In this document: positions 15,721 to 24,101 of the stretch, piece by piece
Layout of the letters: each line of letters starts with the position of its first letter
Numbering within the stretch: position 1 is the stretch's first letter
Assembly: GCA_903895845.1 (NCBI GenBank)
Contig: CAITVK010000082.1
Span: 1 to 35,571, forward strand
Length of the DNA stretch: 35,571 bases
Reading direction: 5' to 3'
DNA from: an uncultured Chitinophagaceae bacterium
Lineage (GTDB): Bacteria; Bacteroidota; Bacteroidia; Chitinophagales; Chitinophagaceae
Translations under genes and position numbers: made by a program
The notes under the pieces: model-generated
What the model was told of the DNA's origin: nothing
The model's input: the letters and a program-made list of their open reading frames with translations, nothing else
The model's database searches: none

Positions 15721-15757
15721 ACATTTGAAGGAGTAAATTTATCGCTCCTTCAAATGT
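15721..15757. terminator. Perfect 13-bp inverted repeat at the mgsA / DUF3109 convergence
   Basis: ACATTTGAAGGAG (15721-15733) and CTCCTTCAAATGT (15745-15757) pair perfectly across an 11-nt loop, 8 bp after the mgsA stop. The right arm and part of the loop are the last codons and stop of the DUF3109 gene, so the stem lies partly in coding sequence. No clear T tract follows on either strand, so it may protect or separate the two messages rather than act alone as a terminator. Confidence 0.55.
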
Positions 15758-16323
15758 TGTGCACTGGCTTCTAGGGCTTCATAAAAATCCTCCCCATATT
15801 TCATGATGATGGGTTCTTTCAAAAAAACATATACGGGTACTTTCAACTTCTTTCCAAAGCTACAAGCCGCAGCACACAGGTCTTGGCGAGGTTCGTAGTT
15901 CACATACTCCACATCAGGATCTTGTTTGCTCTGTGAAATTCGGATAGGAAAGAGATGGCAACTTATAGGTTTTTTCCAGCCAATCTTTCCGTCGTTATAA
16001 GCTTGCTCAAAACCACATTGAATAACCCCTAGCTTGTTCTTATAGCCGTACACGCACAAGCCACTGTTGATGGTTGGCGTTACCCAACCAAATTCTTCAT
16101 CATACACATAGTTGCCTTGCTTTCTTATTTCTTTTTGCCCTTTAGGCGTCAGGTAAGGCGTTACTATATCCAGATATTTATCTATTTCATCCTTTTCCCA
16201 ATCTTCCAATGGTGCACCCGCAACGCCATCTTCACAGCAGCCTCCTCTGCAACTTGTTAGGTCGCACACAAACTGCTCTTCCAATACTTCGTCGCTTATC
16301 AATTTATTATCTATTGCTATCAT
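15739..16323 (-). CDS. DUF3109 cysteine-rich protein
   Basis: It has 194 residues with the N-terminal cluster FVCDLTSCRGGCCEDG and further cysteines at NSGLCVYGY, VIQCGFEQAY, KKPISCHLFPIRI and DLCAAACSFG. This pattern, related to YkgJ-type Fe-S or zinc proteins, defines DUF3109, which is common in Bacteroidota. A metal centre is likely; the function is unknown. The gene follows gldD by 35 bp in the same direction, so it may be transcribed with gldE-gldD, although a small hairpin lies between. Confidence 0.85.
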   Translation of the reverse strand: MIAIDNKLISDEVLEEQFVCDLTSCRGGCCEDGVAGAPLEDWEKDEIDKYLDIVTPYLTPKGQKEIRKQGNYVYDEEFGWVTPTINSGLCVYGYKNKLGVIQCGFEQAYNDGKIGWKKPISCHLFPIRISQSKQDPDVEYVNYEPRQDLCAAACSFGKKLKVPVYVFLKEPIIMKYGEDFYEALEASAQHLKER

Positions 16324-16334
16324 GTTTATTATTT

Positions 16335-16356
16335 ATAATTGATGATTATCAATTAT
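16335..16356. repeat. Small ATAATTGAT/ATCAATTAT hairpin between gldD and the DUF3109 gene
   Basis: Arms 16335-16343 and 16348-16356 are a perfect 9-bp inverted repeat with a 4-nt loop, placed between the gldD stop and the DUF3109 start. The arm sequence is the same TTGATAA-type motif as the glyA hairpin, reduced to one copy. Confidence 0.5.
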
Positions 16357-16358
16357 TT

Positions 16359-16967
16359 TTATTTCCATTTAAATGTACTGATCATGTGCTTCATGTCTTT
16401 CAACAAAAACTCATCTACCACACCCAAAGAATCCTCATTGGGGGTTGCATCAAAGTATAGGGCACCGCGCAAGAAATGCTTGACGGAATCTGTGACGAAA
16501 AACTGGTTGGCAGTTGCCACATTACCCCCCACTTTAAAAAACATCCCGTGAATGTTATTTGGCGTATTGATGAGTGAATCATCAATGGAACTTGCTTTAC
16601 TAGTGTGCTTATTGGTCAATGCAAAAGCGTCATTAAGTAACTTATCAAATTTATTAACGCCAATCTGCTTGTAGCTCACATAAATACGTCCATTGAACTG
16701 AGGGAAATCTACATTTATCCACCACGGGTTTTCGGTAGCATCACCAAAAAAGGTAGAATCTTTTATGATTCTTGCATACAAAGGATACTCGAAAGTATAG
16801 GGATAACCAGGTTGATTGAATACTTGATATCTCTTCTCGGGAAGTTCTATCTTGAAATACCCTCTGGGCTTTGGAACGAAGTTGCTATTGCAGGCAATGC
16901 AGACAATCAGTGCCCCAAAAAAAAGCCAATTCAATGAAATCTTAACCTTGTGAAAACTATTATCCAT
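16359..16967 (-). CDS. gldD: Gliding motility lipoprotein GldD
   Basis: This lipoprotein is needed for gliding and type IX secretion in Flavobacterium-type Bacteroidota. It has 202 residues. The N-terminal hydrophobic segment ends in a lipobox-like VCIAC with the lipidated cysteine at C26, and then PKPRGYFKIELPEKRYQ, the characteristic GldD opening. The last residues, MKHMISTFKW, also fit. It lies 3 bp downstream of gldE, the order known for gldE-gldD, so they form one operon. It fits the T9SS client at 28171-31734. Confidence 0.93.
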   Translation of the reverse strand: MDNSFHKVKISLNWLFFGALIVCIACNSNFVPKPRGYFKIELPEKRYQVFNQPGYPYTFEYPLYARIIKDSTFFGDATENPWWINVDFPQFNGRIYVSYKQIGVNKFDKLLNDAFALTNKHTSKASSIDDSLINTPNNIHGMFFKVGGNVATANQFFVTDSVKHFLRGALYFDATPNEDSLGVVDEFLLKDMKHMISTFKWK

Positions 16968-16970
16968 AAT

Positions 16971-18317
16971 CTATTTTTCGCCCTTAGGCTTCATTGTAAT
17001 CTTTACCCTTTGAAGTCTGTTCTTTTCTATTTCCAATACAGTAAAGTTGAAATTAGTACTTTCAATGAGTTCTCCAACGGCTGGTATTTCTCCTGCCAAC
17101 TCCAAAACCAATCCCGCTAAGGAATCACTGTCACCTCTTATCTCATCAAAAATATCAATGTTGAGGTGCATGGTTTTGCAGACATCATTCAGCATTATTT
17201 TCCCCTCGAAAATGTAGTTGAAGTCGTCTTCTTTAGTATAATTGATTTCCTCATCATCAAACTCGTCTTTTATTTCTCCAATCACTTCTTCCAGAATATC
17301 CTCCAAAGTAACGATACCACTTGTTCCCCCAAACTCATCTACCACCACTGCAAAGTGTATTCTTTTTCCTTGAAACTCTTTCAGCAAGTCTTCAATCAAC
17401 TTATGTTCATGAACAAAGTAGGGCGGACGTAGTAACGAATGCCAATTGAAATCGTTGGCATGATTGATATATGGAATTAAATCTTTGGTGTGTATCATTC
17501 CAATTACCTTGTCTAAATCTTCTTCATAAACTGGTAACCGGCTGTAATGCCATTCGCCTATCTGACTGATTAAGGATGCAAACGAGGCTTTTTTATCAAT
17601 ACCGTGTACATCTACCCTTGTTTTCATAATCTGTTTAACGGTGATATTGCCGAACTTAACAATACCCCTCAAGATGTTTTTCTCTTCGATAGATGCACTT
17701 GTATCAGTACTTAAATCAATTTCATTGTCAAGCTCCTCCAAGTTATAAGTACTCTTTTTTCTACTCAGTCTTCTTTCAATAACCTCACTGTAACGAACGA
17801 ACCAGATACTGGCGCGCTTGAAAACTAAGAATACAAATTCTACTATGGGGCCTAAATCCTTTGCAAAGCGGATATTATTTTGTGCGGCCATCACCTTGGG
17901 CATTACTTCGCCAAAGAGTAATAAAATGGAAGTAATACCAACTACTTTGATAACCACTTCTAGCCAGAAAGCATGTACTCGCTCCAAGTTTAATAAATCG
18001 CCAAGAAAAATATTTGAAATAATAATAAGACCAATATTTATTAGGTATTTAGCAATCAGTAAGCAGCCAAGTAACACTTTAGGGTCTTCTAACAGGTTTA
18101 CAATGCGCCTGTAACCAGATTGCTGTTTTGTTTTGAGTAAATTGATGTCTTTTTGAGTGAGCGAAAAAAAGGCAACTTCTGCACCGCTGATTACATAAGA
18201 GAAAAATAACAAACAAAGAAGCGCAAACACAATCGTAGTAGAACCTTGGGCATTGATAGCACCCAAATGATACAAGTTAAATAGTAGTGTACTCCTGATG
18301 TCCGAATAATATTCCAA
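16971..18317 (-). CDS. gldE: Gliding motility-associated protein GldE (CNNM/CorC-type membrane protein with CBS pair)
   Basis: It has 448 residues. Four hydrophobic segments of a DUF21/CNNM domain (about 25-190, starting FVFALLCLLFFSYVISGAEVAFFSLTQKD in two parts) are followed by a CBS pair (about 225-345, VKQIMKTRVDVHGID, DEFGGTSGIVTLEDILEEVIGEI) and a CorC_HlyC domain (about 360-445). GldE works with GldD and can partly replace it in Flavobacterium. A -7-like TATTTTTG lies about 50 bp upstream, so this gene is the first of the gldE-gldD operon. Confidence 0.93.
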   Translation of the reverse strand: MEYYSDIRSTLLFNLYHLGAINAQGSTTIVFALLCLLFFSYVISGAEVAFFSLTQKDINLLKTKQQSGYRRIVNLLEDPKVLLGCLLIAKYLINIGLIIISNIFLGDLLNLERVHAFWLEVVIKVVGITSILLLFGEVMPKVMAAQNNIRFAKDLGPIVEFVFLVFKRASIWFVRYSEVIERRLSRKKSTYNLEELDNEIDLSTDTSASIEEKNILRGIVKFGNITVKQIMKTRVDVHGIDKKASFASLISQIGEWHYSRLPVYEEDLDKVIGMIHTKDLIPYINHANDFNWHSLLRPPYFVHEHKLIEDLLKEFQGKRIHFAVVVDEFGGTSGIVTLEDILEEVIGEIKDEFDDEEINYTKEDDFNYIFEGKIMLNDVCKTMHLNIDIFDEIRGDSDSLAGLVLELAGEIPAVGELIESTNFNFTVLEIEKNRLQRVKITMKPKGEK

Positions 18318-18365
18318 TGCCTTGTATTTAAATGAAAAATTGCATTATTCATGTACTGACCCTTA

Positions 18366-18373
18366 CAAAAATA
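18366..18373 (-). promoter_or_regulatory. Candidate -7 box of gldE
   Basis: The minus strand reads TATTTTTG, an exact TAnnTTTG match, 48 bp upstream of the gldE ATG. No good TTG sits at the -33 position. Confidence 0.35.
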
Positions 18374-18432
18374 TCTGTTTAATCTAATTGAAGACTAAAT
18401 TATATTCACTTTATTGCGTTAATTCTATGAAA

Positions 18433-18462
18433 AAAGGCTATCTCATTTCTGAGATAGCCTTT
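18433..18462 (-). terminator. Intrinsic terminator of the ileS-TraR/DksA operon
   Basis: AAAGGCTATCTCA (18433-18445) and TGAGATAGCCTTT (18450-18462) form a perfect 13-bp stem with a 4-nt loop. On the minus strand it is followed by TTTTT and lies 20 bp after the end of the TraR/DksA-like gene. The plus strand has only a short T tail. Confidence 0.88.
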
Positions 18463-18482
18463 GTATGAAGATTATGTTTTAA

Positions 18483-19133
18483 TTACTCACCACTCGGTTT
18501 AACCAAACCTAGCTTAGCTTCCAAGCTCAAGGTAGCGTGTGGTACAGCTTTCAGTCTTGCTTTGTCAATCAGTTTACCTGTAACCCTGCAAACACCATAC
18601 GTTTTGTTTTCAATACGCATAATTGCTTTTTCGAGGTGGTCGATATAACTTATCTGACGACTGGCCATCTGACTCAATTGTTCACGCTCCATACTCATAC
18701 TGCCATCTTCCATGGTCATATAACGAGCATCGTCGTTATCAGACCCCATTCCATCTTTACGGGTAATTAAACCTTGTAAATATGCCAACTCTTTCTTGGC
18801 AGTATCCATCTTTTTGTTGATGATTTCACGGAACTCTTTTAAGTCCGAATCGCTATATTTTACTAGCGGCGTATTTGTTTGGGGTACTTCTACTCTTTTT
18901 TCCATTGGTGTATATCCTGGGTTGTAAGCAACACTTGATGTTGTTGTAATTTTTGGGAGTTTCACTTCTTTCATCGGTTCATCTGAACGCCTTTGAACCG
19001 GAACAGGTTCACGCTTCTTGATGGGAATGTGAGATTTCTCATTCATGTCAACTTCGGAATAACCAACCGGTTTCCGTGCTACCTGTTTTACTACCTGAGG
19101 TTTTTTAGTACCAGTGCCTTTACTTGTTGCCAT
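18483..19133 (-). CDS. TraR/DksA-type protein with a long Lys/Pro-rich N-terminal extension
   Basis: It has 216 residues. Residues about 1-90 are Lys/Pro/Arg-rich and probably disordered. From about 95 a DksA-like coiled coil (LKEFREIINKKMDTAKKELAYL to ASRQISYIDHLEKAIMRIE) leads into NKTYGVCRVTGKLIDKARLKAVP, the TraR/DksA signature. Only one cysteine of the usual four remains, so a zinc finger cannot form in the classic way; this is usual for the Bacteroidota branch as I recall it. It may bind RNA polymerase. Its ATG overlaps the end of ileS by 14 bp, so it is translated as part of the ileS operon and ends at a strong terminator. Confidence 0.85.
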   Translation of the reverse strand: MATSKGTGTKKPQVVKQVARKPVGYSEVDMNEKSHIPIKKREPVPVQRRSDEPMKEVKLPKITTTSSVAYNPGYTPMEKRVEVPQTNTPLVKYSDSDLKEFREIINKKMDTAKKELAYLQGLITRKDGMGSDNDDARYMTMEDGSMSMEREQLSQMASRQISYIDHLEKAIMRIENKTYGVCRVTGKLIDKARLKAVPHATLSLEAKLGLVKPSGE

Positions 19134-22100
19134 TCTTTTTGTCGTTTTTAATTATTTCTATTTTCAGCAAAGTATCATTAATATCAATTTCGATGCCTTC
19201 ATTTAATTCTGTCACCCAATCGAGACTATCTGCCAAAATTTCCGTGCAAATATATTCTTTAAACGGTTCGATACTATCTTTCAAATTCACATTAGTGAGT
19301 AACTTGACAAAAATGCGGTCTGTAAGGTCGAAATTACTCTCTTTTCTGATGTTTTGAATCCTGTTTACCAACTCTCTGGCGTTCCCTTCATCTTGCAATT
19401 CTTTCGAAATAGTAATATCCAGTGCCACTGTTAAGCTGCCTTTGCTCGCAACACTCCATCCTGGAATGTCTTCTGCAGCAATATCTACCTCATTAATCAG
19501 AATGATTAATTCTTCTCCTTCAATGTTCAGTGCAATCTGTCCATCCCTTTCAATGGCAGCAATTTCATGTTGGGTAAAGTTCATGATGGCAGCATTTACT
19601 GCTTTCATCTTAGCTCCCATTCTTGTACCTAAAGCTTTAAAGTTTGCCTTTACCTTTTTCTTGATAACCCCTTCCGTATCTGTTAGGTATTCGAACTCCT
19701 TTACGTTTACTTCAGCCTTAATCAAGTCCTCAATCTTTTCTAACTGTTCTTTCATCTTTGGATTAAGAACAGGCACCATCACTTTTTGCAACGGCTGACG
19801 AACTTTGATATTTACTTTCTTGCGGATAGACAATACCAACGAAGAAGTATCTTGCGCCAACTGCATCCTTTCTTCCAGATCAGTATCAATTGCCGCTTCG
19901 TTATGTGTAGGGAATAATGCATGGTGTACACTTTCTGCCTCAAAACGGTTGGTGATAGCATTCAAGTTCTTAAACACCGCATCACTAAAGAACGGGGAAA
20001 TAGGCGCCATCAATCTTACCAATGTTTCTAAACACTCATACAATGTTTGATAGGCTGCAATCTTATCTCCCTCATATTCTCCCTTCCAGAACCGACGACG
20101 GCAAAGACGCACATACCAGTTACTCAAATGCTCATCCACAAATTCTTCCATTAAACGCCCAGCCTGTGTTGGCTCATAATCGTCCATTGCCTCAGTGACT
20201 TTCTTTATCAAAGTATTTAAGGAAGACAATATCCAACGATCAATCTCAGGTCTTTCTGCCAAAGGAATATAGGCTTCCTTAAACGCAAAACCATCCACGT
20301 TGGCATATAAAGCAAAGAACTGATAGGTATTATAGAGTGTTCCAAAGAACTTACGTTGCACTTCTTGAATGCCTGCCAGATCGAATTTTAAATTGTCCCA
20401 AGGACTTGCATTGGTTATTAAATACCACCGGGTAGCATCGGCACCATATTTTTCAATCGTCTCGAATGGGTTAACTACATTACCCAAACGCTTACTCATC
20501 TTGTTGCCATTCTTATCTAGCACCAACCCATTAGAAACAACAGCTTTGTAAGCCCTACCGTCTACTTTATCAGAAGGGATACCCGCTTCATTCAATACAT
20601 CAACAACGCTGTCTTTTATTAAAGAACCGATAGCATGAAGCGTATAAAACCATCCACGTGTTTGGTCAACCCCTTCGGCAATAAAATCTGCAGGATAGTT
20701 ATTAGCAAACAATTCTTTATTCTCAAAAGGAAAATGTTGTTGTGCATAAGGCATCGCTCCACTATCAAACCAAACATCTATCAAATCGGGAACACGCTTC
20801 ATTATCTTTCCTTCCGATGAGAAGAGAAATATCTCATCCACAAAAGGTTTGTGTAAATCCTCAGTTTTAAATCTAAATATTGGTTGAGTAACAATATAAT
20901 CTACATTTGCCTCAGAAACTGCTCCCACATCATCACGGTTAAGCGTAGGGATTATGTGCGTAGGGTTGGAGAGTGCGGAATCGCTACCAACATCTTCAGT
21001 TTCCTTTTTCTTTTTAAAGCCAGTCACCAACCAATTATAATCCTCATCGTGCAAGAATTCAGAAATAATTACAATATACTGCTCGGACTGTATTTCTACT
21101 CGCTTAGCCTTTTCTGGGCCATACTCCCTAACTATTTTCCCTTTCGCAATTGTGTCAGTAATTCCATCAAAGACTTCTTCAATGGTCAGGTCTGCAAATT
21201 CAGGCAGATTTAAAATCTCCCATTTCCTTTTTGCAATTATTTTACTTGTTCCGTATCCTCCTTCAAAATCTTTATGCTCATTACCCTCCTTACCCCAAAG
21301 AAAATGAATGAACCCATTATGAATATCGGGTCTGCACATGGCAAACTCAACGTCTTTATGATTTTTTTGCTGATACTCGAATGCTTTCTTTCCTAAAAAA
21401 ATCTCTCTATCAGCATCATATAATTTTATTCTTTCTTCGGATAAATAAAATTCATTAGCTGATTGAATCACTTCTTTCAACTCAGCCACACTTCCTATTA
21501 TCTTCTGCTCGCTGCCATCTTCTGTTTTCCAAATTGGCAGCGGCGTTCCCCAAAAGCGGCTACGGCTCAGGTTCCAATCCACCATATTCTCCAACCAGTT
21601 ACCAAACCTTCCTTCGCCCGTACTCTTCGGTTTCCAGTTGATAGTCTTATTCAAATCTATCATCCGTTGTTTGATAACAGGATCTGTTGTTTTGATAAAC
21701 CAAGCATCCAATGGATAATACAATATTGGTTTATCAGTACGCCAGCAATGCGGGTAGCTGTGTTCGTATTTCTCTACCTTAAAGGCACGATTTTCTTTTT
21801 TCAGTAGTACGCAGATGTCCACATTTACGTCTGCATAGTTAGGGTCGTCCTTATAATTCTTTACATATCGTCCACTAAACTCACCCAATCCATCTACAAA
21901 CTTACCTTGCCTATCAACCAGTGTAAGAATACCAACGTTCCAAGCCTTGCCAACTTTGTAATCATCTGCACCAAAGGCAGGGGCGGTATGAACAATACCT
22001 GTACCATCTTCAGTAGTTACAAAGTTTCCTAGTATTACTTTGAATGGCTTTGCATCAGGGGTTATTGATTTTATTACTTCAATCGAATTTGCTTCATAAG

Positions 22101-23091
22101 GCAAAAGTTGTTCATATTCTGTCCCAGCCAAAGTTTCACCGTGTATATTAGCTAGATGTAACCAAGGAAGTATTTTGCTTTTTTCATCATAACTATCCCA
22201 ACCAAGAGTTAACCCTTCTTCTTTAAAGAATTTATTAATAAGATTTTCTGCTAGAATAACAATTATCTTCTTTCCTGTATACGGACTAATCGTTTTAATA
22301 ATTGAATAGATTATTTTAGGTCCAACCGTCAAGGCAAGGTTAGAAGGTAAAGTCCAAGGAGTAGTTGTCCATGCAAGAAAAAACATTTCCTCTTCATGTT
22401 TACCTTTTAGGACTTCCAACATTGCTTGTGCAGATTCTTCTTTAACCTTGAACATCGCCACCGCACTCGTATCCTTCACATCCTTATAAGTACCCGGTTG
22501 ATTCAGTTCATGGCTACTTAAACCTGTTCCTGCCGCTGGACTATAAGGCTGAATACTCACACTTTCGTACAGCAATCCTTTCTTGTACAGCTCGCTCAAT
22601 ATCCACCACAAACTTTCAATATAGTTATTCTCGAAGGTGATATAAGGGTTATTCAAATCAACCCAATAGCCCATCTTGCGGGTAATTGCATCCCATTCAT
22701 CCTTGTAGCGCAACACGGCTTCACGGCATTTTTGGTTATATTCCTCCACGCTGATCTTCTTGCCAATATCTTCTTTTGTAATGCCCAATTCCTTTTCCAC
22801 CCCCAATTCCACAGGCAATCCGTGCGTATCCCAACCGCCTTTACGTTTCACCTGAAAGCCTTGCATGGTTTTGTATCGGCACACCAAATCCTTCAAAGTT
22901 CTAGAAATGACGTGGTGAATGCCCGGCATACCGTTGGCACTTGGCGGCCCCTCGTAAAAAACAAATGGCACGGCGCCTTCCCTTATCGAAACACTTTTCT
23001 CGAATGCACTGTTCTCATCCCACGATGCCAATACTTCCTTTTCTATTTTAGGCAGATTAAGCCCACCAAAATCTTTGTATTTATCGCTCAT
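19120..23091 (-). CDS. ileS: Isoleucyl-tRNA synthetase with a large inserted domain
   Basis: It charges tRNA-Ile. It has 1323 residues, versus about 1100-1150 for the eukaryote-like IleRS type it belongs to. The HIGH region is GMPGIHHVIS (55-63), editing-domain signatures are WTTTPWTLPSNLAL and GTGIVHTAPAFGADD, SRFWGTPLPIW is at 511-521, DLIDVWFDSGAMPYAQ at about 769-784, and the KMSKS loop is NKMSKRLGN (863-871). All normal parts are intact. The extra length lies mostly at about 556-740 (window 20872-21426), between SANEFYLSEER and DLHKPFVDEI, and does not look like synthetase sequence. It contains GFIHFLWG, GYGTSKIIAKR, RVEIQSEQYIVIIS and YNWLVTGF, a pattern I associate with the colicin E5/D-RelE-like nuclease superfamily. 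Forms an operon with the TraR/DksA gene. Confidence 0.96.
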   Translation of the reverse strand: MSDKYKDFGGLNLPKIEKEVLASWDENSAFEKSVSIREGAVPFVFYEGPPSANGMPGIHHVISRTLKDLVCRYKTMQGFQVKRKGGWDTHGLPVELGVEKELGITKEDIGKKISVEEYNQKCREAVLRYKDEWDAITRKMGYWVDLNNPYITFENNYIESLWWILSELYKKGLLYESVSIQPYSPAAGTGLSSHELNQPGTYKDVKDTSAVAMFKVKEESAQAMLEVLKGKHEEEMFFLAWTTTPWTLPSNLALTVGPKIIYSIIKTISPYTGKKIIVILAENLINKFFKEEGLTLGWDSYDEKSKILPWLHLANIHGETLAGTEYEQLLPYEANSIEVIKSITPDAKPFKVILGNFVTTEDGTGIVHTAPAFGADDYKVGKAWNVGILTLVDRQGKFVDGLGEFSGRYVKNYKDDPNYADVNVDICVLLKKENRAFKVEKYEHSYPHCWRTDKPILYYPLDAWFIKTTDPVIKQRMIDLNKTINWKPKSTGEGRFGNWLENMVDWNLSRSRFWGTPLPIWKTEDGSEQKIIGSVAELKEVIQSANEFYLSEERIKLYDADREIFLGKKAFEYQQKNHKDVEFAMCRPDIHNGFIHFLWGKEGNEHKDFEGGYGTSKIIAKRKWEILNLPEFADLTIEEVFDGITDTIAKGKIVREYGPEKAKRVEIQSEQYIVIISEFLHDEDYNWLVTGFKKKKETEDVGSDSALSNPTHIIPTLNRDDVGAVSEANVDYIVTQPIFRFKTEDLHKPFVDEIFLFSSEGKIMKRVPDLIDVWFDSGAMPYAQQHFPFENKELFANNYPADFIAEGVDQTRGWFYTLHAIGSLIKDSVVDVLNEAGIPSDKVDGRAYKAVVSNGLVLDKNGNKMSKRLGNVVNPFETIEKYGADATRWYLITNASPWDNLKFDLAGIQEVQRKFFGTLYNTYQFFALYANVDGFAFKEAYIPLAERPEIDRWILSSLNTLIKKVTEAMDDYEPTQAGRLMEEFVDEHLSNWYVRLCRRRFWKGEYEGDKIAAYQTLYECLETLVRLMAPISPFFSDAVFKNLNAITNRFEAESVHHALFPTHNEAAIDTDLEERMQLAQDTSSLVLSIRKKVNIKVRQPLQKVMVPVLNPKMKEQLEKIEDLIKAEVNVKEFEYLTDTEGVIKKKVKANFKALGTRMGAKMKAVNAAIMNFTQHEIAAIERDGQIALNIEGEELIILINEVDIAAEDIPGWSVASKGSLTVALDITISKELQDEGNARELVNRIQNIRKESNFDLTDRIFVKLLTNVNLKDSIEPFKEYICTEILADSLDWVTELNEGIEIDINDTLLKIEIIKNDKKNGNK

Positions 23092-23339
23092 AAATCCTTT
23101 ATAAAATTAGCCGAAGACAAGTGCCTCCTACTTTTTTAATGGCGGCGAAGGTATTAATAATTGATAATTGATAGTGTATAATTGAAAACTGATTGATTCC
23201 TACTGAAATTGTCCTAAACCAATTTGAAATAATGGGTTTTTATTCCGTTAATGTGATGATGCAATTCTTTTCAATTAGTAGGGTCGCTAAGATTAGTAAT
23301 TTGAATTGATTTATTGCAAATTTGGAATTACTTATTAAG
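23092..23339. other. ileS upstream region and heptamer remnant
   Basis: No gene. The minus strand carries TACCTTCG (23146-23153), one mismatch from TAnnTTTG, 55 bp upstream of ileS, without a clear -33 TTG. At about 23157-23190 there are copies of the TTGATAA-type heptamer (TAATTGATAATTGAT, then TATAATTGA), related to the glyA hairpin but without a full complementary arm. The rest is AT-rich with no feature seen. Confidence 0.4.
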
Positions 23340-23507
23340 CTTGTAACCTGTGACAGAAACCTTGTCACAGGTTACAAACAATTTTGCACACGTGACAAGG
23401 AATTGGGAACCTGTGACGAAAAGTTGGGAACCTGTGACAATAAACCTGTCACCTGTGACAAACAATCTGTAACCTGTGACAGAAACCTTGTCACACGTGA
23501 CGAGTTT
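23340..23507. repeat. Eight-unit array of exactly 21-bp dyad repeats
   Basis: Eight tandem units of exactly 21 bp start at 23340, 23361, 23382, 23403, 23424, 23445, 23466 and 23487. The core is a 14-bp near-palindrome TGTnACCTGTGACA; unit 6 (TGTCACCTGTGACA) is palindromic except for its central two bases. Unit 2 has the core in reverse orientation, and units 3 and 8 carry CACACGTGAC. Units are joined by A-rich spacers such as AAACAA. An open frame from a TTG at 23322 reads the array as heptapeptides (LVTCDRN type), but it has no ATG or GTG start and I treat it as non-coding. Confidence 0.88.
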
Positions 23508-23646
23508 AAAAACAAATACCAGATTGGAAGGATTATATACTAAAAAAAAGTAAACAGATATCGAATGACCAAGAAGTTATTATGTAGTAGCAGTAAGGCA
23601 TTTGAAGGTTTTGATAAGAAATTAGATACAGCTTTGTTTAGAATTT

Positions 23647-24078
23647 ATGAAGAAAGAAAGTAGATTTGTGGGTGAAGACCGGTTTATAAACAAGACAACA
23701 AAAATACTTTACATGGATAAGAATAGAAAAAAAGTAGTAACCACTAAATCTAGGTTTAGAATAAAATATATCATTGCACCGCTTGTCATCCTATGGGCAA
23801 TTGGATACATTGGTTATAAAATAGGCAGGAGAATTCTTACTGATAATTTAATTAAAAATAACAGCGTACACATTAAAGCAGTAATCATTGATGATAAGAA
23901 CTTTTTAGGTAATCAGAATGTCGACCCTGAATTTTCCTATTCATATCAATTTAAAGTGAATGGAAAGGATTATACAAATAATGCGCACAACATTAGCCTT
24001 AAGATTGGCGATTCGGTAGAAGTAGAATTTGTGAAAGATTGGCCATTCTTAAATAGACCGTTGCATCCAATAGATTAA
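23647..24078 (+). CDS. Small single-pass membrane protein of unknown function (DUF3592-like)
   Basis: It has 143 residues. A Lys/Arg-rich N-terminus is followed by one membrane helix (about 46-66, IIAPLVILWAIGYIGYKIG) and an exterior beta-rich domain (about 75-143) with FSYSYQFKVNGKDYTN and LKIGDSVEVEFVKDWPFLNRPLHP, a layout like DUF3592 proteins. An inner ATG at 23713 gives a more typical N-terminus (MDKNRKK), so the first 22 residues are uncertain. The gene follows the 21-bp array by 139 bp and converges on the acyl-CoA synthetase gene with 23 bp between stops. Function is not known. Confidence 0.7.
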   Translation: MKKESRFVGEDRFINKTTKILYMDKNRKKVVTTKSRFRIKYIIAPLVILWAIGYIGYKIGRRILTDNLIKNNSVHIKAVIIDDKNFLGNQNVDPEFSYSYQFKVNGKDYTNNAHNISLKIGDSVEVEFVKDWPFLNRPLHPID

Positions 24079-24101
24079 ACTACTTTTTCATTTAATTCTC
24101 T

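Noticed and set aside
23340-23507. CRISPR array
   Set aside because: Units are contiguous with no unique spacers of 30 bp or more, and no cas gene is in the window. The same applies to 5884-6071.
23322-23543. 73-residue open frame with LVTCDRN-type heptapeptides over the second array
   Set aside because: TTG start only, no ribosome-binding site, and the period explains the open frame. The dyad cores argue for a DNA-level role.
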